From Adineta vaga (taxonomy: Eukaryota; Rotifera), in the NCBI GenBank assembly GCA_021613535.1, contig CP075494.1, positions 2,356,001 through 2,420,000 of the forward strand: 64,000 nt of DNA, read 5' to 3'. A program made the position numbers and the translations under genes. The notes under the pieces were generated by a model that ran no database searches, was not told where the DNA came from, and saw only the letters and a list, made by a program, of their open reading frames with translations. Shown here in pieces: positions 1 through 11,039 of the stretch (the first letter of the stretch is position 1; the number at the start of each line of letters is the position of its first letter).

Positions 1-347
1 TCACAATCACGCTACTTTTTTTTATATCAAGCAAGTAATGAAAACATTTGTTTCATAATCAAAAGAAAAAAAAGGAGAAAGATAGTCGCTACATCTATTA
101 AGCACTACATTAATTCTCTGGCTCTTCTTCGTTTTCTGTTTAGTTCGAAATGTCGATAAATTCAAAGTTTCGAAAAAAGTCGGAAACCAGGAGGAATCAG
201 GAGGTTTGGCAACCCTGGTGTGGATGCACGTGAATTTTTTCAGTCTTTCTTGGTTTCTAACAATCAGACGAGCACATGCATCGACTTTTGTATGGACATT
301 TATTTACAATCATTTATAAAACAACATTCAAACCAATTCTACTTCAA
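1..347. other. Intergenic, nothing recognised
   Basis: AT-rich sequence left of the first receptor gene. I see no coding run, repeat or RNA gene in it. Confidence 0.4.
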
Positions 348-1319
348 CTAAGTAACTGTTTTTAATGAGTGAATTCTATGTGTATAACATACTGCATTTG
401 GTACTACTTGATTTTGTCGTCTCGTTCCTTTTGCAACTATTGGTTGTCCAGTTAATTTAGCAAAAAGAATTTCTTTCACTTTTTTATTCATAATGAATAT
501 AAATATTGAATGAATGGCAGCAGTGAAAGAAAATGCTAACACTTGAATTGAATACAATTGCCATGGAGCTTCATTTATACGATTCATGATTAAACACAAG
601 ATATATGGAATACCAGCAATAGAGTATAGATTAAAAGTGAGGATAATATTCTGAAAAACTCTTTTGCTTCTTCGAACTCGTAATGTACTTTGACTGTTTG
701 GATTAATACGAGTTTGATAAATTGTATATCGAAGAATAATTACATACAGAATCATTAACATTAACATAGGTCCAAATGCAAAAAGAATACCAATCGAAAT
801 CGCCGTTGGAAAATGATGTGCTGTTAGAGTACAAAAATGAGATTCTGAATCATATTGATAAGCATAAGGCGAGATAAACATTCCAACTGCTATGATAACA
901 TTAATTAACCAACTAATGATAATGATGATCCAAGTTATACGAAATGTTAAGAGATATTTATGTTTGTAGAGAACTGTGATGAAAAACTGAGATATTGCTT
1001 GAGCTATACAGGAATGTGCTACTAAACCAGTACTAAATACCGATAAACAAGCAGTAATTTGACAAAATAATGTATTCGGCGGTGATCCATTGATATAAAT
1101 TTGTTGAATAAATGAAGGTATTTGAATTGAATAGGTGATTGCAAAGAAGAATAATGAAAAACATGAATTACATACATGAAGATTGATAACAGATCGACAA
1201 TGTGGATGCCAACAACGAAGAATGATAAATAATACAGTTGACGTACATAATATAACAATAAGCCAAGATATTAACAGTAGAATACAAACTATTTCGTGAA
1301 AGCTCTTATTTTCTATCAT
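348..1319 (-). CDS. Rhodopsin-like 7TM receptor, divergent
   Basis: A single-exon 323-residue protein with seven hydrophobic segments spread over residues 10-285, the layout of a class A G-protein-coupled receptor acting at the plasma membrane. A Cys before TM3 (LFCQIT) and one in the second extracellular loop (HFCTL) could form the usual disulfide. The end of TM3 reads QAISQFF where most class A receptors have D/E-R-Y, as in the neighbouring receptor at 3348-4217 (QAISRFF), so the two are relatives. The tail is short and basic. The first Met precedes TM1 directly and no upstream exon is needed. The ligand cannot be predicted; bdelloids have large families of such receptors (inference). Confidence 0.82.
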   Translation of the reverse strand: MIENKSFHEIVCILLLISWLIVILCTSTVLFIILRCWHPHCRSVINLHVCNSCFSLFFFAITYSIQIPSFIQQIYINGSPPNTLFCQITACLSVFSTGLVAHSCIAQAISQFFITVLYKHKYLLTFRITWIIIIISWLINVIIAVGMFISPYAYQYDSESHFCTLTAHHFPTAISIGILFAFGPMLMLMILYVIILRYTIYQTRINPNSQSTLRVRRSKRVFQNIILTFNLYSIAGIPYILCLIMNRINEAPWQLYSIQVLAFSFTAAIHSIFIFIMNKKVKEILFAKLTGQPIVAKGTRRQNQVVPNAVCYTHRIHSLKTVT

Positions 1320-1638
1320 TTTTAAATAACACCTCGTGCAAACAGACTTTATTCGACTCAGTCGAAGAATGACACAACCTTAATGATTATATGATAATAC
1401 GACGCACATAATTTAAGGACTCTACTTGTCATCAAGAAAAAAATGAGTATCTAAGATAAGTATTCATTTACAGAAGATGTTTTGTTCTAGATTAAAGTTT
1501 ATACCAGAACATGATATTTGCGACTACTTGATTATTAATTAAAACTTGGAAGTTCGGTTCTTCTGATTATGAAATCTATGCTTACGGTTGCACTTATTCG
1601 ATATTCCGTTATTACTTGAAAAGATGACAATTGACATT
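1320..1638. other. Intergenic, nothing recognised
   Basis: The upstream region of the receptor and the spacer to the VCP-like remnant. No feature is visible beyond AT-rich sequence. Confidence 0.35.
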
Positions 1639-2322
1639 TTAATTCTTTCTTCGAAGCAAACGACACGTTATATTATATAAATTGTAGTGATAATACAATA
1701 CTAATATTGCATTAGGTAGTATCGGTATAGTTAATATTGATATTTCTTTAGAGTGAGACGGTTCCTCTTCGTTTGCACTCTCAAAATGATGCTGATGAAT
1801 GATGAGTTCACTGTTGCGTTCTATGAATTCATATAACGCCAATTTACTTGTACGTTGACAAAGTTTTACTAAAGCAGCACCGTTGAAATCAGTAGTTTAA
1901 TTGGGTCGATAATTACAGATCAACGTTTTTGTGCTATCCGTGACTTTTCTAATGTTATATTTAAAAAATTGCTCGACAAAATTTTTCATCAGGTAAGGTA
2001 ACATATATCAAGAATTTTTGTGATTAGTAATCGAGAAAACATCTTTTCTACTTGGACGAAGAAGAGCCTTATCAATTATATCTGATTGATTAGTTGCAAT
2101 AATAACAAACACATTTATCAGTGTATCTATCTCGTCCTTTTCGGTTAAAATATTTTGTAACAATACGATTCGTTGCACCATCTTTATCTGAAATTCAATT
2201 CAAATAATTAAGAAAGAGTATGTTCGGTGTAGTTCGACGAGCTTTATCAAATATTTCGTGCAGATCCAATTTTGATTGATTAAAACATTCACTCAATAAC
2301 ACAGAAGCTTCAACCAAAATAA
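1639..2322 (-). pseudogene. Degraded p97/VCP (CDC48)-like AAA+ ATPase fragment
   Basis: Three reading-frame pieces on the minus strand line up in order with the second AAA+ domain of p97/VCP. About 2195-2322 gives a segment ending EIFDKARRTTPNILFL, matching the Walker B approach. About 2010-2180 gives NILTEKDEIDT then VFVIIATNQSDIIDKALLRP, matching the sensor-1/arginine-finger region (family pattern ATNRPDIID.A.LRPGR). About 1640-1890 gives TDFNGAALVKLCQRTSKLA, matching the helical lid. The pieces lie in different frames with stops between them, and the acidic Walker B residues and the GR of the arginine finger are lost. The gene is dead. Its 5' side is cut off exactly where the hairpin element at 2321-2407 begins. 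Confidence 0.72.
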
Positions 2323-2407
2323 GGGTGGTGTGGGTGTAGGTATGGCTGAGGTTGGTTCTCACTGTATCTTCTCCTTCATTTGACCACATTCACACCCACA
2401 CCCTCTT
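2321..2407. repeat. Telomere-motif hairpin element
   Basis: The left arm AAGGGTGGTGTGGGTGT and the right arm ACACCCACACCCTCTT are inverted copies separated by about 55 bp. The motif is a TGTGGG permutation, the known bdelloid telomere repeat. It abuts the VCP-like pseudogene, whose recognisable homology stops at the left arm, so it looks inserted or is a breakpoint. Confidence 0.6.
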
Positions 2408-3347
2408 TTTTCTTTAGTGATCTTATCACATTTATGATCTCTCGACAAATGAAAGAGCTGCAGGAAAAGATCTCAACGCAGTTTTAAAATAAAAGATGGC
2501 GTTAGGTATCGCATATCATATAGCATATCATAAATCTAGATATTTGAGAAAAACAAAGCATTACATTTTCCATATATTTGATCATTTACTTTTCATAGAT
2601 TAAAATCATTGAGTTTAATCATACATTATTCTATTATTTTGTCAGAATGCAATTGTAGGATTAGGATTAGACTAAATTAAAATTTACATCCACGGTCCTT
2701 ACACACATTCTGTACACTAGAAGAATAAGAATATTTAGTATGGTTGAACTAATTATTGGAATTACAAGATATTCTATCTCACAGAAAAATGATTATCAAT
2801 ACTTTTTATCGTTTATTATCATCTTGTATTGGTTATTTAGTTTTAAATAATATTATTTTCTATCATTACTTCTAGGAAAAGAATTTATTCTGGAAAATAA
2901 AAGTTTTCGAAGTGTATTGGTCATTTATAGTGATGATTTATTGAATTCTAAACAGAAAAAAACAAGAAGAAATTATGAAAATGACAATGAACGAGTGTGA
3001 GATGGATGTATTTCCTTCTTTCTCACCCACACCCACACGCTCAACGATAGTATTGTGCAATACCATTGGCATATCAGAATTTCACTGGCATAACCAAGAT
3101 CATTCAACGGCGTGCGTTTTAATTTCTGAAAAATCATAACACAATTACTCAAATTTTTGCGTTGTTAAGGAAAAAGGGTATTCAACTACACAATACATTT
3201 GAATGCAAATAAATATTTAGAGATAGTTTCTTACTATGACACTGAATAACATAACATAAACAAAATAATCTTTTACAATTACACGTTTTTTCTTCCTTTT
3301 TTGAACCGTTAACGACAATAAACTGATTTATCTATGATTGAGATACA
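2408..3347. other. Intergenic, AT-rich
   Basis: No coding potential seen. It contains the hairpin element at 2993-3042. Any remaining 5' part of the VCP-like gene beyond 2407 is not recognisable. Confidence 0.4.
2993..3042. repeat. Telomere-motif hairpin element
   Basis: GAGTGTGAGATGG, a pyrimidine-rich loop (TTCCTTCTTTCTC) and CACCCACACCCACACGCTC. The loop resembles those at 42086 and 49986, suggesting a subfamily. Confidence 0.5.
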
Positions 3348-4217
3348 TTAATTTATTGTCCGAATAGGTAATACTTGCATTTTTCGACGTTGAAAATAAG
3401 TTTGTATAATTTTTCGTATTTCTCGATCTAGTAAAATATTACATGCTATCGCAAGTGTAACAGAGAATGTTTGACAAACTAGATGCGCATAGTACAGTAT
3501 AATATTAGAATAAGTTGATAATATTATATTTGGTAATCCAGTAATAACACCAATACTAATTATGATCATTACATTTCGAACAAGTTTTGGATCACGATTT
3601 TGATTTTGAAGTGAATTATTCAGTGTAACTGCATTTCGTCTTGTTTTATGAACTTGATATATAATGTAAATATGAATGAAAATGACTACTATAATAGGTG
3701 CAACTAAGTTAATAATTAGAAGATAAAGACTAATAAGGTCATATTCTGTTTTTAACCAACAAATAGTTCTCGGATAGAAATCAACTGTGTCTAATACAAT
3801 GACAGGTGATGTTATGATAAATATCACTAACCATTGAATTAATATTAACGTATAATGTGTTCGAAATGTTCTTAACCATTGATATTTCATTGATAAAATA
3901 GAAAAAAAGAATCGAGATATTGCTTGAATCGTATATGAATGCATTACTAATCCGATTGAAGTATAGGTAAAATAAGAACGAAATCGACAAGTAAGATTAC
4001 TTGTATCCCAAGAAATAAAAAGAGCATAAGTATAATTAATAATATAAACAACTGAAAAAATCATTGATGCAAATGCTGTATTACAGATAAGTAAATGATT
4101 AACTGTATGTAAACGTGATTTTGTTCGATAAACTAAGATTAAAGTAAATAGACCAATGATTATACAAATGATTCCAAATATTGATGAGAACAAGGCTGCT
4201 ATTTCAAAAGGATCCAT
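3348..4217 (-). CDS. Rhodopsin-like 7TM receptor, divergent
   Basis: A single-exon 289-residue protein with seven hydrophobic helices, starting almost directly in TM1. TM3 ends QAISRFFF in place of D/E-R-Y, as in the receptor at 348-1319, so the two form a subfamily. Cys residues before TM3 (LTCRFR) and in loop 2 (TICWLK) allow the standard disulfide. TM7 lacks a clear NPxxY and shows ACNILLDREIRK. It probably acts as a plasma-membrane receptor; ligand unknown. The two receptors are co-oriented and separated by the VCP remnant. Confidence 0.82.
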   Translation of the reverse strand: MDPFEIAALFSSIFGIICIIIGLFTLILVYRTKSRLHTVNHLLICNTAFASMIFSVVYIINYTYALFISWDTSNLTCRFRSYFTYTSIGLVMHSYTIQAISRFFFSILSMKYQWLRTFRTHYTLILIQWLVIFIITSPVIVLDTVDFYPRTICWLKTEYDLISLYLLIINLVAPIIVVIFIHIYIIYQVHKTRRNAVTLNNSLQNQNRDPKLVRNVMIIISIGVITGLPNIILSTYSNIILYYAHLVCQTFSVTLAIACNILLDREIRKIIQTYFQRRKMQVLPIRTIN

Positions 4218-4565
4218 GTCAAAAATGAAGATAAATTAATTAAAGTGAAATGAGAAATATTTATATAGAGGGACATGCTGAAAAGCGACATTATCTAACT
4301 TAAGCATGAATTATATAAACGAGACTAATTTAAGTTCTATATTAGGAAAGAATGTTTAAGAAGACGTATTACATCTTATTTTTTACTTTCTTTCTAGTAA
4401 AAATATCAACAAGATACAAAAGAAAAATTATATTTTGTTTTTGGTATTCTTCTCAACCTCCACCATGGAGATCGCTAACACCAACACCCTTATTAAAGAT
4501 ACATGTCGAATGTCATATACATGGTGGATCTTAATAACAAAAATTAAGATTAAAGTACAAACCAC
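4218..4565. other. Intergenic, nothing firm
   Basis: A 60-codon open frame on the plus strand at 4352-4534 has no recognisable content. A CA-rich stretch (CACCAACACCCTTATT) near 4475 may be a decayed arm of the hairpin family. Confidence 0.3.
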
Positions 4566-5462
4566 TCAAATTCTCACCCTGAATGTGAAAAATGAAATTT
4601 GATTCATAACAATGTAGTGATTTGTTGAAAAGAAAAAGAAGACAGGGCTAAAATTTTCTACCTTGGTGTAAAACTTTAAAGTGATCACCGACACAGATGA
4701 TACTTTATCTGAATTGTGAACACCTGTTTCTTGAGTAACTGTGGGTAACAAACATCTAAATGAATGGTCATTCAGTACATTGAAAATATAATATAAAGTT
4801 CTTTTACCGTAAATACAATCGAAACCAACGAAGTTTAGCTGTATCACCAATTTGCATTAATCGCCAATAGTCCTTAAAATGAAATCAAATTTATTTATCG
4901 TATGGAATTAATAATATTCGCCCTGAAATTATATACTTCTATTAGTTCTTCTAATCGCTTATTAAGATCTTCAGTCGATTCTATTGAACATAAATGATAT
5001 GGACTCATATAATGATAAAGTATGGTATCAGAATCCAGTGATCCATTAGGAATATTTGGTTCAATATTTCGTACATATTGTGGTTCGAATTCTTGATCGA
5101 AATAAACTAAAGCTAATTCTGGAGTTTCTAAGAATTCACGAAACCAGTTGGATGTATTTATATTGTATCGCTGACCTTTGACATTCAATTTTCTGTATAG
5201 AAAAAAATAGAGATTGTTACTGATGTTCAATTTCTATTAGCACAAACTCAATTTCGATGATGTCCATTGGTAATGAACTATATGAAATGACTAAGGTTGG
5301 CATTCCGGGTGCATCAACTTGAAGATTCGATAGTAATAGATTTGATGGAAGCGCTAGGCCATGAGGAGTTGTTTGTGCTTCATCCACTTTAATAGAAGCA
5401 CACGATTTTATCGGATAAATAAGTAACTCTCGAATCACAATAGATGATGCTGCTGTTACCAT
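4566..5462 (-). pseudogene. MOSC-domain (mARC-like) molybdenum protein, degraded
   Basis: The family is the mitochondrial amidoxime-reducing component / MOSC group, which binds molybdenum cofactor. 5221-5462 gives the N-terminal MOSC barrel (ELLIYPIKSCASIKVDEA) with an internal deletion before LQVDAPGMPTL. 4915-5192 continues with KGQRYN, NWFREFLETPEL and a C-terminal FRANIINSIR. A piece near 4830-4875 reads DYWRLMQIGDTAKLRW, and 4700-4760 gives TVTQETGVHN in another frame. The first two pieces join in frame across a 28-bp GT...AG interval (5193-5220). Later junctions need frameshifts, and the metal-site Cys segment expected before TVxxETG is destroyed. Judged a recent pseudogene. Confidence 0.72.
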
Positions 5463-5883
5463 TGAAACTTATTAACAAAACAAAAATTAAAACCGATAGA
5501 ATGGGTAGATAATCAGATACTCGTGATAGGTCGTATAGAATCTTAGAGCAATAGCTTACATGAAAGTACGAAATCATACGAAAGACGATATGAAAAATCA
5601 TTGTTTCAAACAAGTATGATTTTTTTAATCATTTGTAGTACTTACCTGATAAACAATGATACTGAAGTTTAAATATCTTAAGGATAGCAGGAACATAGTT
5701 ACGACAAAGTCTATTGCAACTCATCACTATTGATTAAAACAAAGATTCTCTGTGTCATTCATGTCGAAAAAAGTCGTTGCATGATGTTGAATATGATGCA
5801 AGATCCAATGTCACACATATTCACGGTGAAAAAAAACAAATTCATTTCTTCATTATTGTGAATCTTATTTCATTTATCAAAAT
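5463..5883. other. Intergenic, nothing recognised
   Basis: The spacer between the MOSC pseudogene and the hydrolase gene. Short open frames here carry no recognisable domain. Confidence 0.35.
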
Positions 5884-7932
5884 TTAAAAAAAATATAAAA
5901 ACTCAACAAGAAAAATAAGAATGAAATTTGTGTGGAATTTATTGGATACATTGATGATTGGTTCAATATCGGTCATATTGATTCCCCAATAATTTGTTGT
6001 TGAATTCGCAAACACAGTGTATAATGTTTGATTAATAACTGGATCTGTATAAAACCAATCGATTCCAATCAAATTTTCTTTCAAACTACATGTATAATTC
6101 AAGGTATCTAAATCGACTTTTAATTCTTGTTGATATAAATATTGAAGAATGATTTGTTCTGTACATGTTGCCGAATGAAAACTACCTTGTTTCGTATAGG
6201 ATTGAACGGCAGTAACATGTGCTAAACCTTTCATTTGAACTAATTTTGTTCGAATTGATTTCATTTGAAATAATTTTTCAACTTGTTGTGCTGTGGACAA
6301 TGGAGAATTATAATCTAAATCACCGTTAAATAATAAAACACCAGTTCGTTGGGACCGAAATGATTTTTGATTAACTTCAAATTTTCCCCAATAATTTGGA
6401 TTTCTTTCGTATAGAACATCTTTCAGAGCGGTTGGTAATGTATAATTATACGTTGATAGTTGTGTTTCATCACAGAATGGAACAGGACCGGCTCGTGCCA
6501 AATTATATCTATTGACTACGCTACTACCTATACAAAAATCATTATAAAATTTAGCATTTGTTTTGATAGTTTCGTTGATGTCGAAGCCTATGAAATCACT
6601 CCAAATTGTTAAACTTAAAACATTTCCATCATTTGGATATTGTTGTGGTGGATCAATGAAACGTTGGCCTATGGCTTGTTGAGCGATACTAATCATAATG
6701 GGCAATGCTCGAGTGAAGACTCGTTGATCTTCAACTGAACAACGATAGAGACGAGCAATTAATATAGCTGTTAGTGGACGAACATTCATTAATTCTATGC
6801 CTTGATTTCCAATAAGAATAAATAAATCCCAACTGTTCAATCCTAGATTAGTTGAACAAAGAGGATTTATCAATTTTGTTTCGAAAAGTATTTGTAATGT
6901 TAATGCGACACTGATTATATCTTGATTTGTTCCAGTAACAAGACTAAATGCTTTTGAACATAATAGATCTTGTTGACATGTTGATAAGTATAAATAAAAT
7001 CGATGATTTAAATTATTCACTTGATTCCGAAATACATCGGAATCTTTTATGGACATAACTCCATCCAGAATAATTCCATCGATGACTTGAATGTGTGATT
7101 TTATTGATTGAATCGTTAAGTATGTTTCAATAATGCCAGTGCCTAAATTTTCAATTAAAATCAACAATCAATGAATAACCAGACTTCGTATGACCAAAAT
7201 AAAAATCTTGTTCGTTTTTATTTCTGAGAAGTGACTATATCATCTTTCAAGTTGTGACTTACCTTGACTCAATCCATAAATATAAGTCGACGTGGAGTTT
7301 GTTGATTGTGATTGATTTATCGCATATTGAATTTGATATTGTAAATCTTGTGCAATATTTGCATTGTTCATTGCATGTATTATTTTCAATGATTGATCAG
7401 GTGAAGATGGTACTGTGGTTGCAATTAATTCTCGAGCGCAATCAGTCCAACTAGTTGCTGTATAACAATGAATCGATGGTTTACTCAATCCTGCTCCTCG
7501 ATATTGAAATAAATACATTATTGGATGTGTATTCGTATAAATCTTATGATAATTATTTAGAACAATTTCTTTTAGCATAGTTATACCAAATTGTTCCATA
7601 CCATATTGTGAACCACCACCCCCGTTAACAAGCCAATAATTAATAATATGTTCTGAAAATGAATTATTGACCGGTGGGAGTGACGATATAAATACACGTT
7701 TCACATGTAAATCTGTTAGTGGAATTTCTTTAGTTGAATTATAATATTGACTATCAAATGTACTTGGATTGAATTGATTCCATTCTAGTGGACTTGTTAA
7801 ATACATACATTCAGCTTGTATTGTCACATTGTCTGATATCGTTTTTAGCAATGATCCATCATTGAATGGGCATGAATACCAACTGATGGTTATGGAACAG
7901 AAGTTTAATAGTAGGAATAATTGATTCTTCAT
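5884..7932 (-). CDS. Secreted alpha/beta hydrolase, TAP-like peptidase
   Basis: Two exons, 7932-7263 and 7142-5884, join in phase across a 120-bp GTAAGT...TTTAG intron to give 642 residues. Residues 1-20 form a signal peptide (MKNQLFLLLNFCSITIS). The nucleophile elbow is G-L-S-Q-G at about residue 222, right at the splice junction. The likely acid is in NGDLDYN (about 500) and the catalytic His in GLAHVTA (about 533), the order of the alpha/beta hydrolase triad. The layout recalls secreted tripeptidyl-aminopeptidase-like hydrolases (TAP-like C-terminal domain); the substrate is unproven. The last 20 residues are hydrophobic, so the product may be membrane- or GPI-anchored. There are many N-x-S/T sites. 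A serine carboxypeptidase relative is the alternative. Confidence 0.75.
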
Positions 7933-8529
7933 TTGTTATTTGTACGATCTGTTTGTGAAAAGAAACGAAACAAAATGAAAAATTTCGTATATCTATTGTT
8001 AGTTTGTGTTGAATACTCTTCAAAACAAACTTCGATACTACTAATAGATATCAGGCGACTCTGCGCACATTTATTTCGACAGGTCTGATATGTTATCAAA
8101 CAAAAGAAAGAAAAAAAGAAAGAAAGAGAAGTAAAAGGAGAAATATAGTGCGCATTAACGAATCTTTTATAAAACAAGATTAGAATACACATCTATGCAG
8201 CTATCTAATATGTCAAATATTTGTCGAACAACCATTTAAAAGCTCTATAAATATTTATTCTTCGATTTCACATTAAATCTATATTATGAAAGCGTCAGCT
8301 TTGAGCTGTTTGTCCTGATTAAGTATAATAAAAATCTAGGATGAGGATCCGTTCTTCATCCACACTTTCACTCCTACCCACACTCACACTCACACCCTCA
8401 AGACACAGATTCTGATGCAATTAAGCAAAAACATAGTCATTAGCTAGTCAATATAAACGTTCGAGTTCGTGAAGACTATATACTGTTGTATCCTCTACAC
8501 ATAACATTACTTGGCGTGCTTTTTGAAGA
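7933..8529. other. Intergenic with a half hairpin element
   Basis: Upstream of the hydrolase gene. It contains the CA-rich repeat arm at 8340-8403; otherwise there is no coding signal. Confidence 0.35.
8340..8403. repeat. CA-rich arm of telomere-motif repeat
   Basis: ATGAGGATCC then CATCCACACTTTCACTCC and CCCACACTCACACTCACACCCTC. The long right arm is clear and the left arm is mostly lost. Confidence 0.4.
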
Positions 8530-9675
8530 CTAACAAAATATACAGATCTTATTTGATACATTTGATGAAGTTCCATTTACGGGCGCAAGATCATTCGGTG
8601 TTACATAGATCCAATTTTTATCGGCCGTAACTATAAGATTATTTTCTATCTGTTCCATCACGTAACGATCTTTCATCTGATTAATTAACGTCAGATAGGC
8701 ATCTTTTCGATTCACCCAGAGACGAACTGTACCTCGCTGATGATTATAAGCATGGAACATCATATAGCTATCGCTGGTGGGCGTATCACCTGCGACGATA
8801 ATCGGCATTTTCCACTGATTTATATAGGTTAAAATAGCGGCGTACTTTCCGGCGAACGCCGTTTGCGGAGACCACAGAGAGGAAGTGAATTTTAAGTTTA
8901 AATTTTTCTCCTGATCGTAAGTATTGTCTTCAATCGCTTTTCGAGATATCGTCAATTGAGTATTATTTCTTAGCAGCGTAGATATTCCAATAATATTCTG
9001 CGGCTTAACATTATAACCATACTTTGAATCACTGAGAACCATTCGTATTAATTCCTCGTGTGAAGCTGTAATTATATAGACTTCAATTCCATTCGACATA
9101 AGACTATTAAAGAGTTCTTGTTGAGCTCTGTAAAAATTTGGTATAGGCGCATTGTACTCAGTCTGTATAATAGAGTTATTATTTGATGTGGTCAACATAG
9201 TTTTGATTGTTGTATTACCAGTGTTCGATTGCAACATTTCATCAACATAGGTTTTGAGTTCGTTGAGAGTCATTCCAGAGAAGGCTTGTGCAATCCAATT
9301 ATAGCAGATAATATCATCGAGCACAGTACAAAGACGATAATAGTAAGAGAAGAGACTTTCTCTATGTTTTTCTGTATCTATAAATGGAATGAGTTTTAGT
9401 GCTTGATCAAGATTTTCACGGTTTAACACGTTTTTCATTTCGAGATAAGCAAATGTTGATTCCTCCAAATCCCATTGATATGTTGTTTGATCAGAATCGA
9501 AACAGGCATAGGAACCACTATGTGCATTACTTATGATCACTTCTTCCAGTTTTTCAGCTATTCTCGTTGGCCAGGCATTAAGATTGACACGGGATAGAGA
9601 TCGTTTCACGGGTAGTGTATTAACATCGACAATTAGCCAGTATAAGAAAAGAAATAATGAAAAAAGTTTGGTCAT
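8530..9675 (-). CDS. Secreted HAD phosphatase, phosphorylcholine phosphatase-like
   Basis: An intronless 381-residue protein with a signal peptide (residues 1-20). Haloacid-dehalogenase motifs are all present: motif I FDSDQTT (nucleophile D60, acid D62), motif II YIITAS near residue 200, a Lys in the RKAIE or AGKYAA region, and motif IV AGDTPTSD near 293. The order, length and blocks such as SLFSYYYRLC and VRLWVNRKD match bacterial secreted phosphorylcholine phosphatases of the Pseudomonas PchP type, as recalled without alignment. The enzyme would release phosphate from phosphorylcholine outside the cell. It lacks introns and is somewhat richer in G+C in places (8790-8890) than its neighbours. 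With the bacterial resemblance this suggests horizontal transfer, common in bdelloids. The exact substrate is inferred. Confidence 0.78.
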   Translation of the reverse strand: MTKLFSLFLFLYWLIVDVNTLPVKRSLSRVNLNAWPTRIAEKLEEVIISNAHSGSYACFDSDQTTYQWDLEESTFAYLEMKNVLNRENLDQALKLIPFIDTEKHRESLFSYYYRLCTVLDDIICYNWIAQAFSGMTLNELKTYVDEMLQSNTGNTTIKTMLTTSNNNSIIQTEYNAPIPNFYRAQQELFNSLMSNGIEVYIITASHEELIRMVLSDSKYGYNVKPQNIIGISTLLRNNTQLTISRKAIEDNTYDQEKNLNLKFTSSLWSPQTAFAGKYAAILTYINQWKMPIIVAGDTPTSDSYMMFHAYNHQRGTVRLWVNRKDAYLTLINQMKDRYVMEQIENNLIVTADKNWIYVTPNDLAPVNGTSSNVSNKICIFC

Positions 9676-11039
9676 TTTCTTTTCGTTGTTTAACCAATGT
9701 AAATATTATTTACTTAGGAATCTAAAAATTGCATATAGTATTTTTTTAAATTAAGCGTAAAAAACACATATTTTTATGACTTAATAAACTTACCGTTAAT
9801 AGGATCTTCGTAATAAAAACATGTACGAAATCAACGAGTCATTGAAGATAATATCCTTTCAATATGCATATGCACTCGTTGTAATAAGAATATGTACAAA
9901 TCAGCAGACCGTAGAAGATAACGTGCTTTCGATGAATCATGAAATATAATGTAATTTGAATGCGTACTGCGATCGTTTTTTTTCGATAGTGTTAAGGTTT
10001 GTCCAGTGCAGTTTCAGCTTTATTGTCTTATTGAAGAAAATACATGCGTTGAATAGAGTAATACACCTACACCCTCAAGATTTTATTCAAATTTTTCACG
10101 AAATAAGTTATTATTCACATGATACATCGATGAGATAAAAGAGAATTATTCATATTTTAAATGAATGACTAAACAAACAAATTTTTTTCTATGAACAATA
10201 CGTATATTTATTTCTTGCTGTCGTTTGTGAATTTGTGCGTTAAGAACATTTTCCATCGATTCAAAGTGAATCGAGCAAGACAAGCGACAAGAGAAAAAGC
10301 GCTGACATAATGGAACCTATTGCTTGCAGCAAAATATTCTTTAAAAAGAAAGCTATGATCTGTATACTAGCTCACTAGTTATGTTTGTTCTACTTTGATG
10401 TTGATGGTCTATAATTATTATCGGAAGAAAAACTATTTCGTTTATTCATTTATAATGAATTATTCTCGAAAATTAATAAATTTTACTCATTCACAATTTA
10501 AAATGCTTTTAAATGAGAATCCAATGGAATTTTCTTCATGTATAAAAAGAAAGATTATATGGAGGTTATGGATGGGAATAATCACGAATTGTACAACACT
10601 CTCATCCACCTTCACCGGGATATGTTTTATTCACAAAAAAATTATTGATAAAATGTTTAAAAAAGATAAGTCGCTGTTTATTAGTGGATAAGTGTATCTG
10701 ATCGATGTCGAACGAAATAAAGAATCATTGCTACCTGGAGGGACTAATCGGGACATATTTTAACTCAAAGTGTATTCAGTTTGTTCTGTATTTGAAAATC
10801 GCAAGTGATTTATCACGTATTTGAGATGACATTTCATCAGAATTCAATGCCATTTATAACAGATACAGCTATTTTATACTCTTCTGTTCGTTTTAATCTT
10901 TAACTTTGATATTTGAGAAGGTAATTGATTGATGGGAGATAGAAACCGATGTGGGGAAATCGATAACCTTTTACTAAATTAAATTTTCTTCTAAAACATA
11001 AATGCAATTCTTTAACAAGCAGCAGAATTAGTTCGAATC
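9676..11039. other. Intergenic 1.4 kb
   Basis: Holds a diverged tandem duplication (9810-9940) and a short CA-rich motif (ACACCTACACCCTCAAG, 10062-10079). The open frame at 10395-10691 on the plus strand has no signal peptide, domain or convincing splice context, and I do not call it. Confidence 0.4.
9810..9940. repeat. Diverged tandem duplication, about 60-70 bp unit
   Basis: GTAATAAAAACATGTACGAA (from 9810) and GTAATAAGAATATGTACAAA (from 9881) open two copies that continue with GAAGATAAT.T.CTTTC and end near ATGCAT/ATCAT. The spacing is about 71 bp. Confidence 0.5.

Noticed and set aside
7929-8192. 87-residue open frame upstream of the hydrolase
   Set aside because: Overlaps the hydrolase start and is composed of low-complexity Phe/Ser/Lys codons.
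10395-10691. 98-residue plus-strand open frame
   Set aside because: No leader, domain, splice context or conserved pattern; likely chance in AT-rich DNA.
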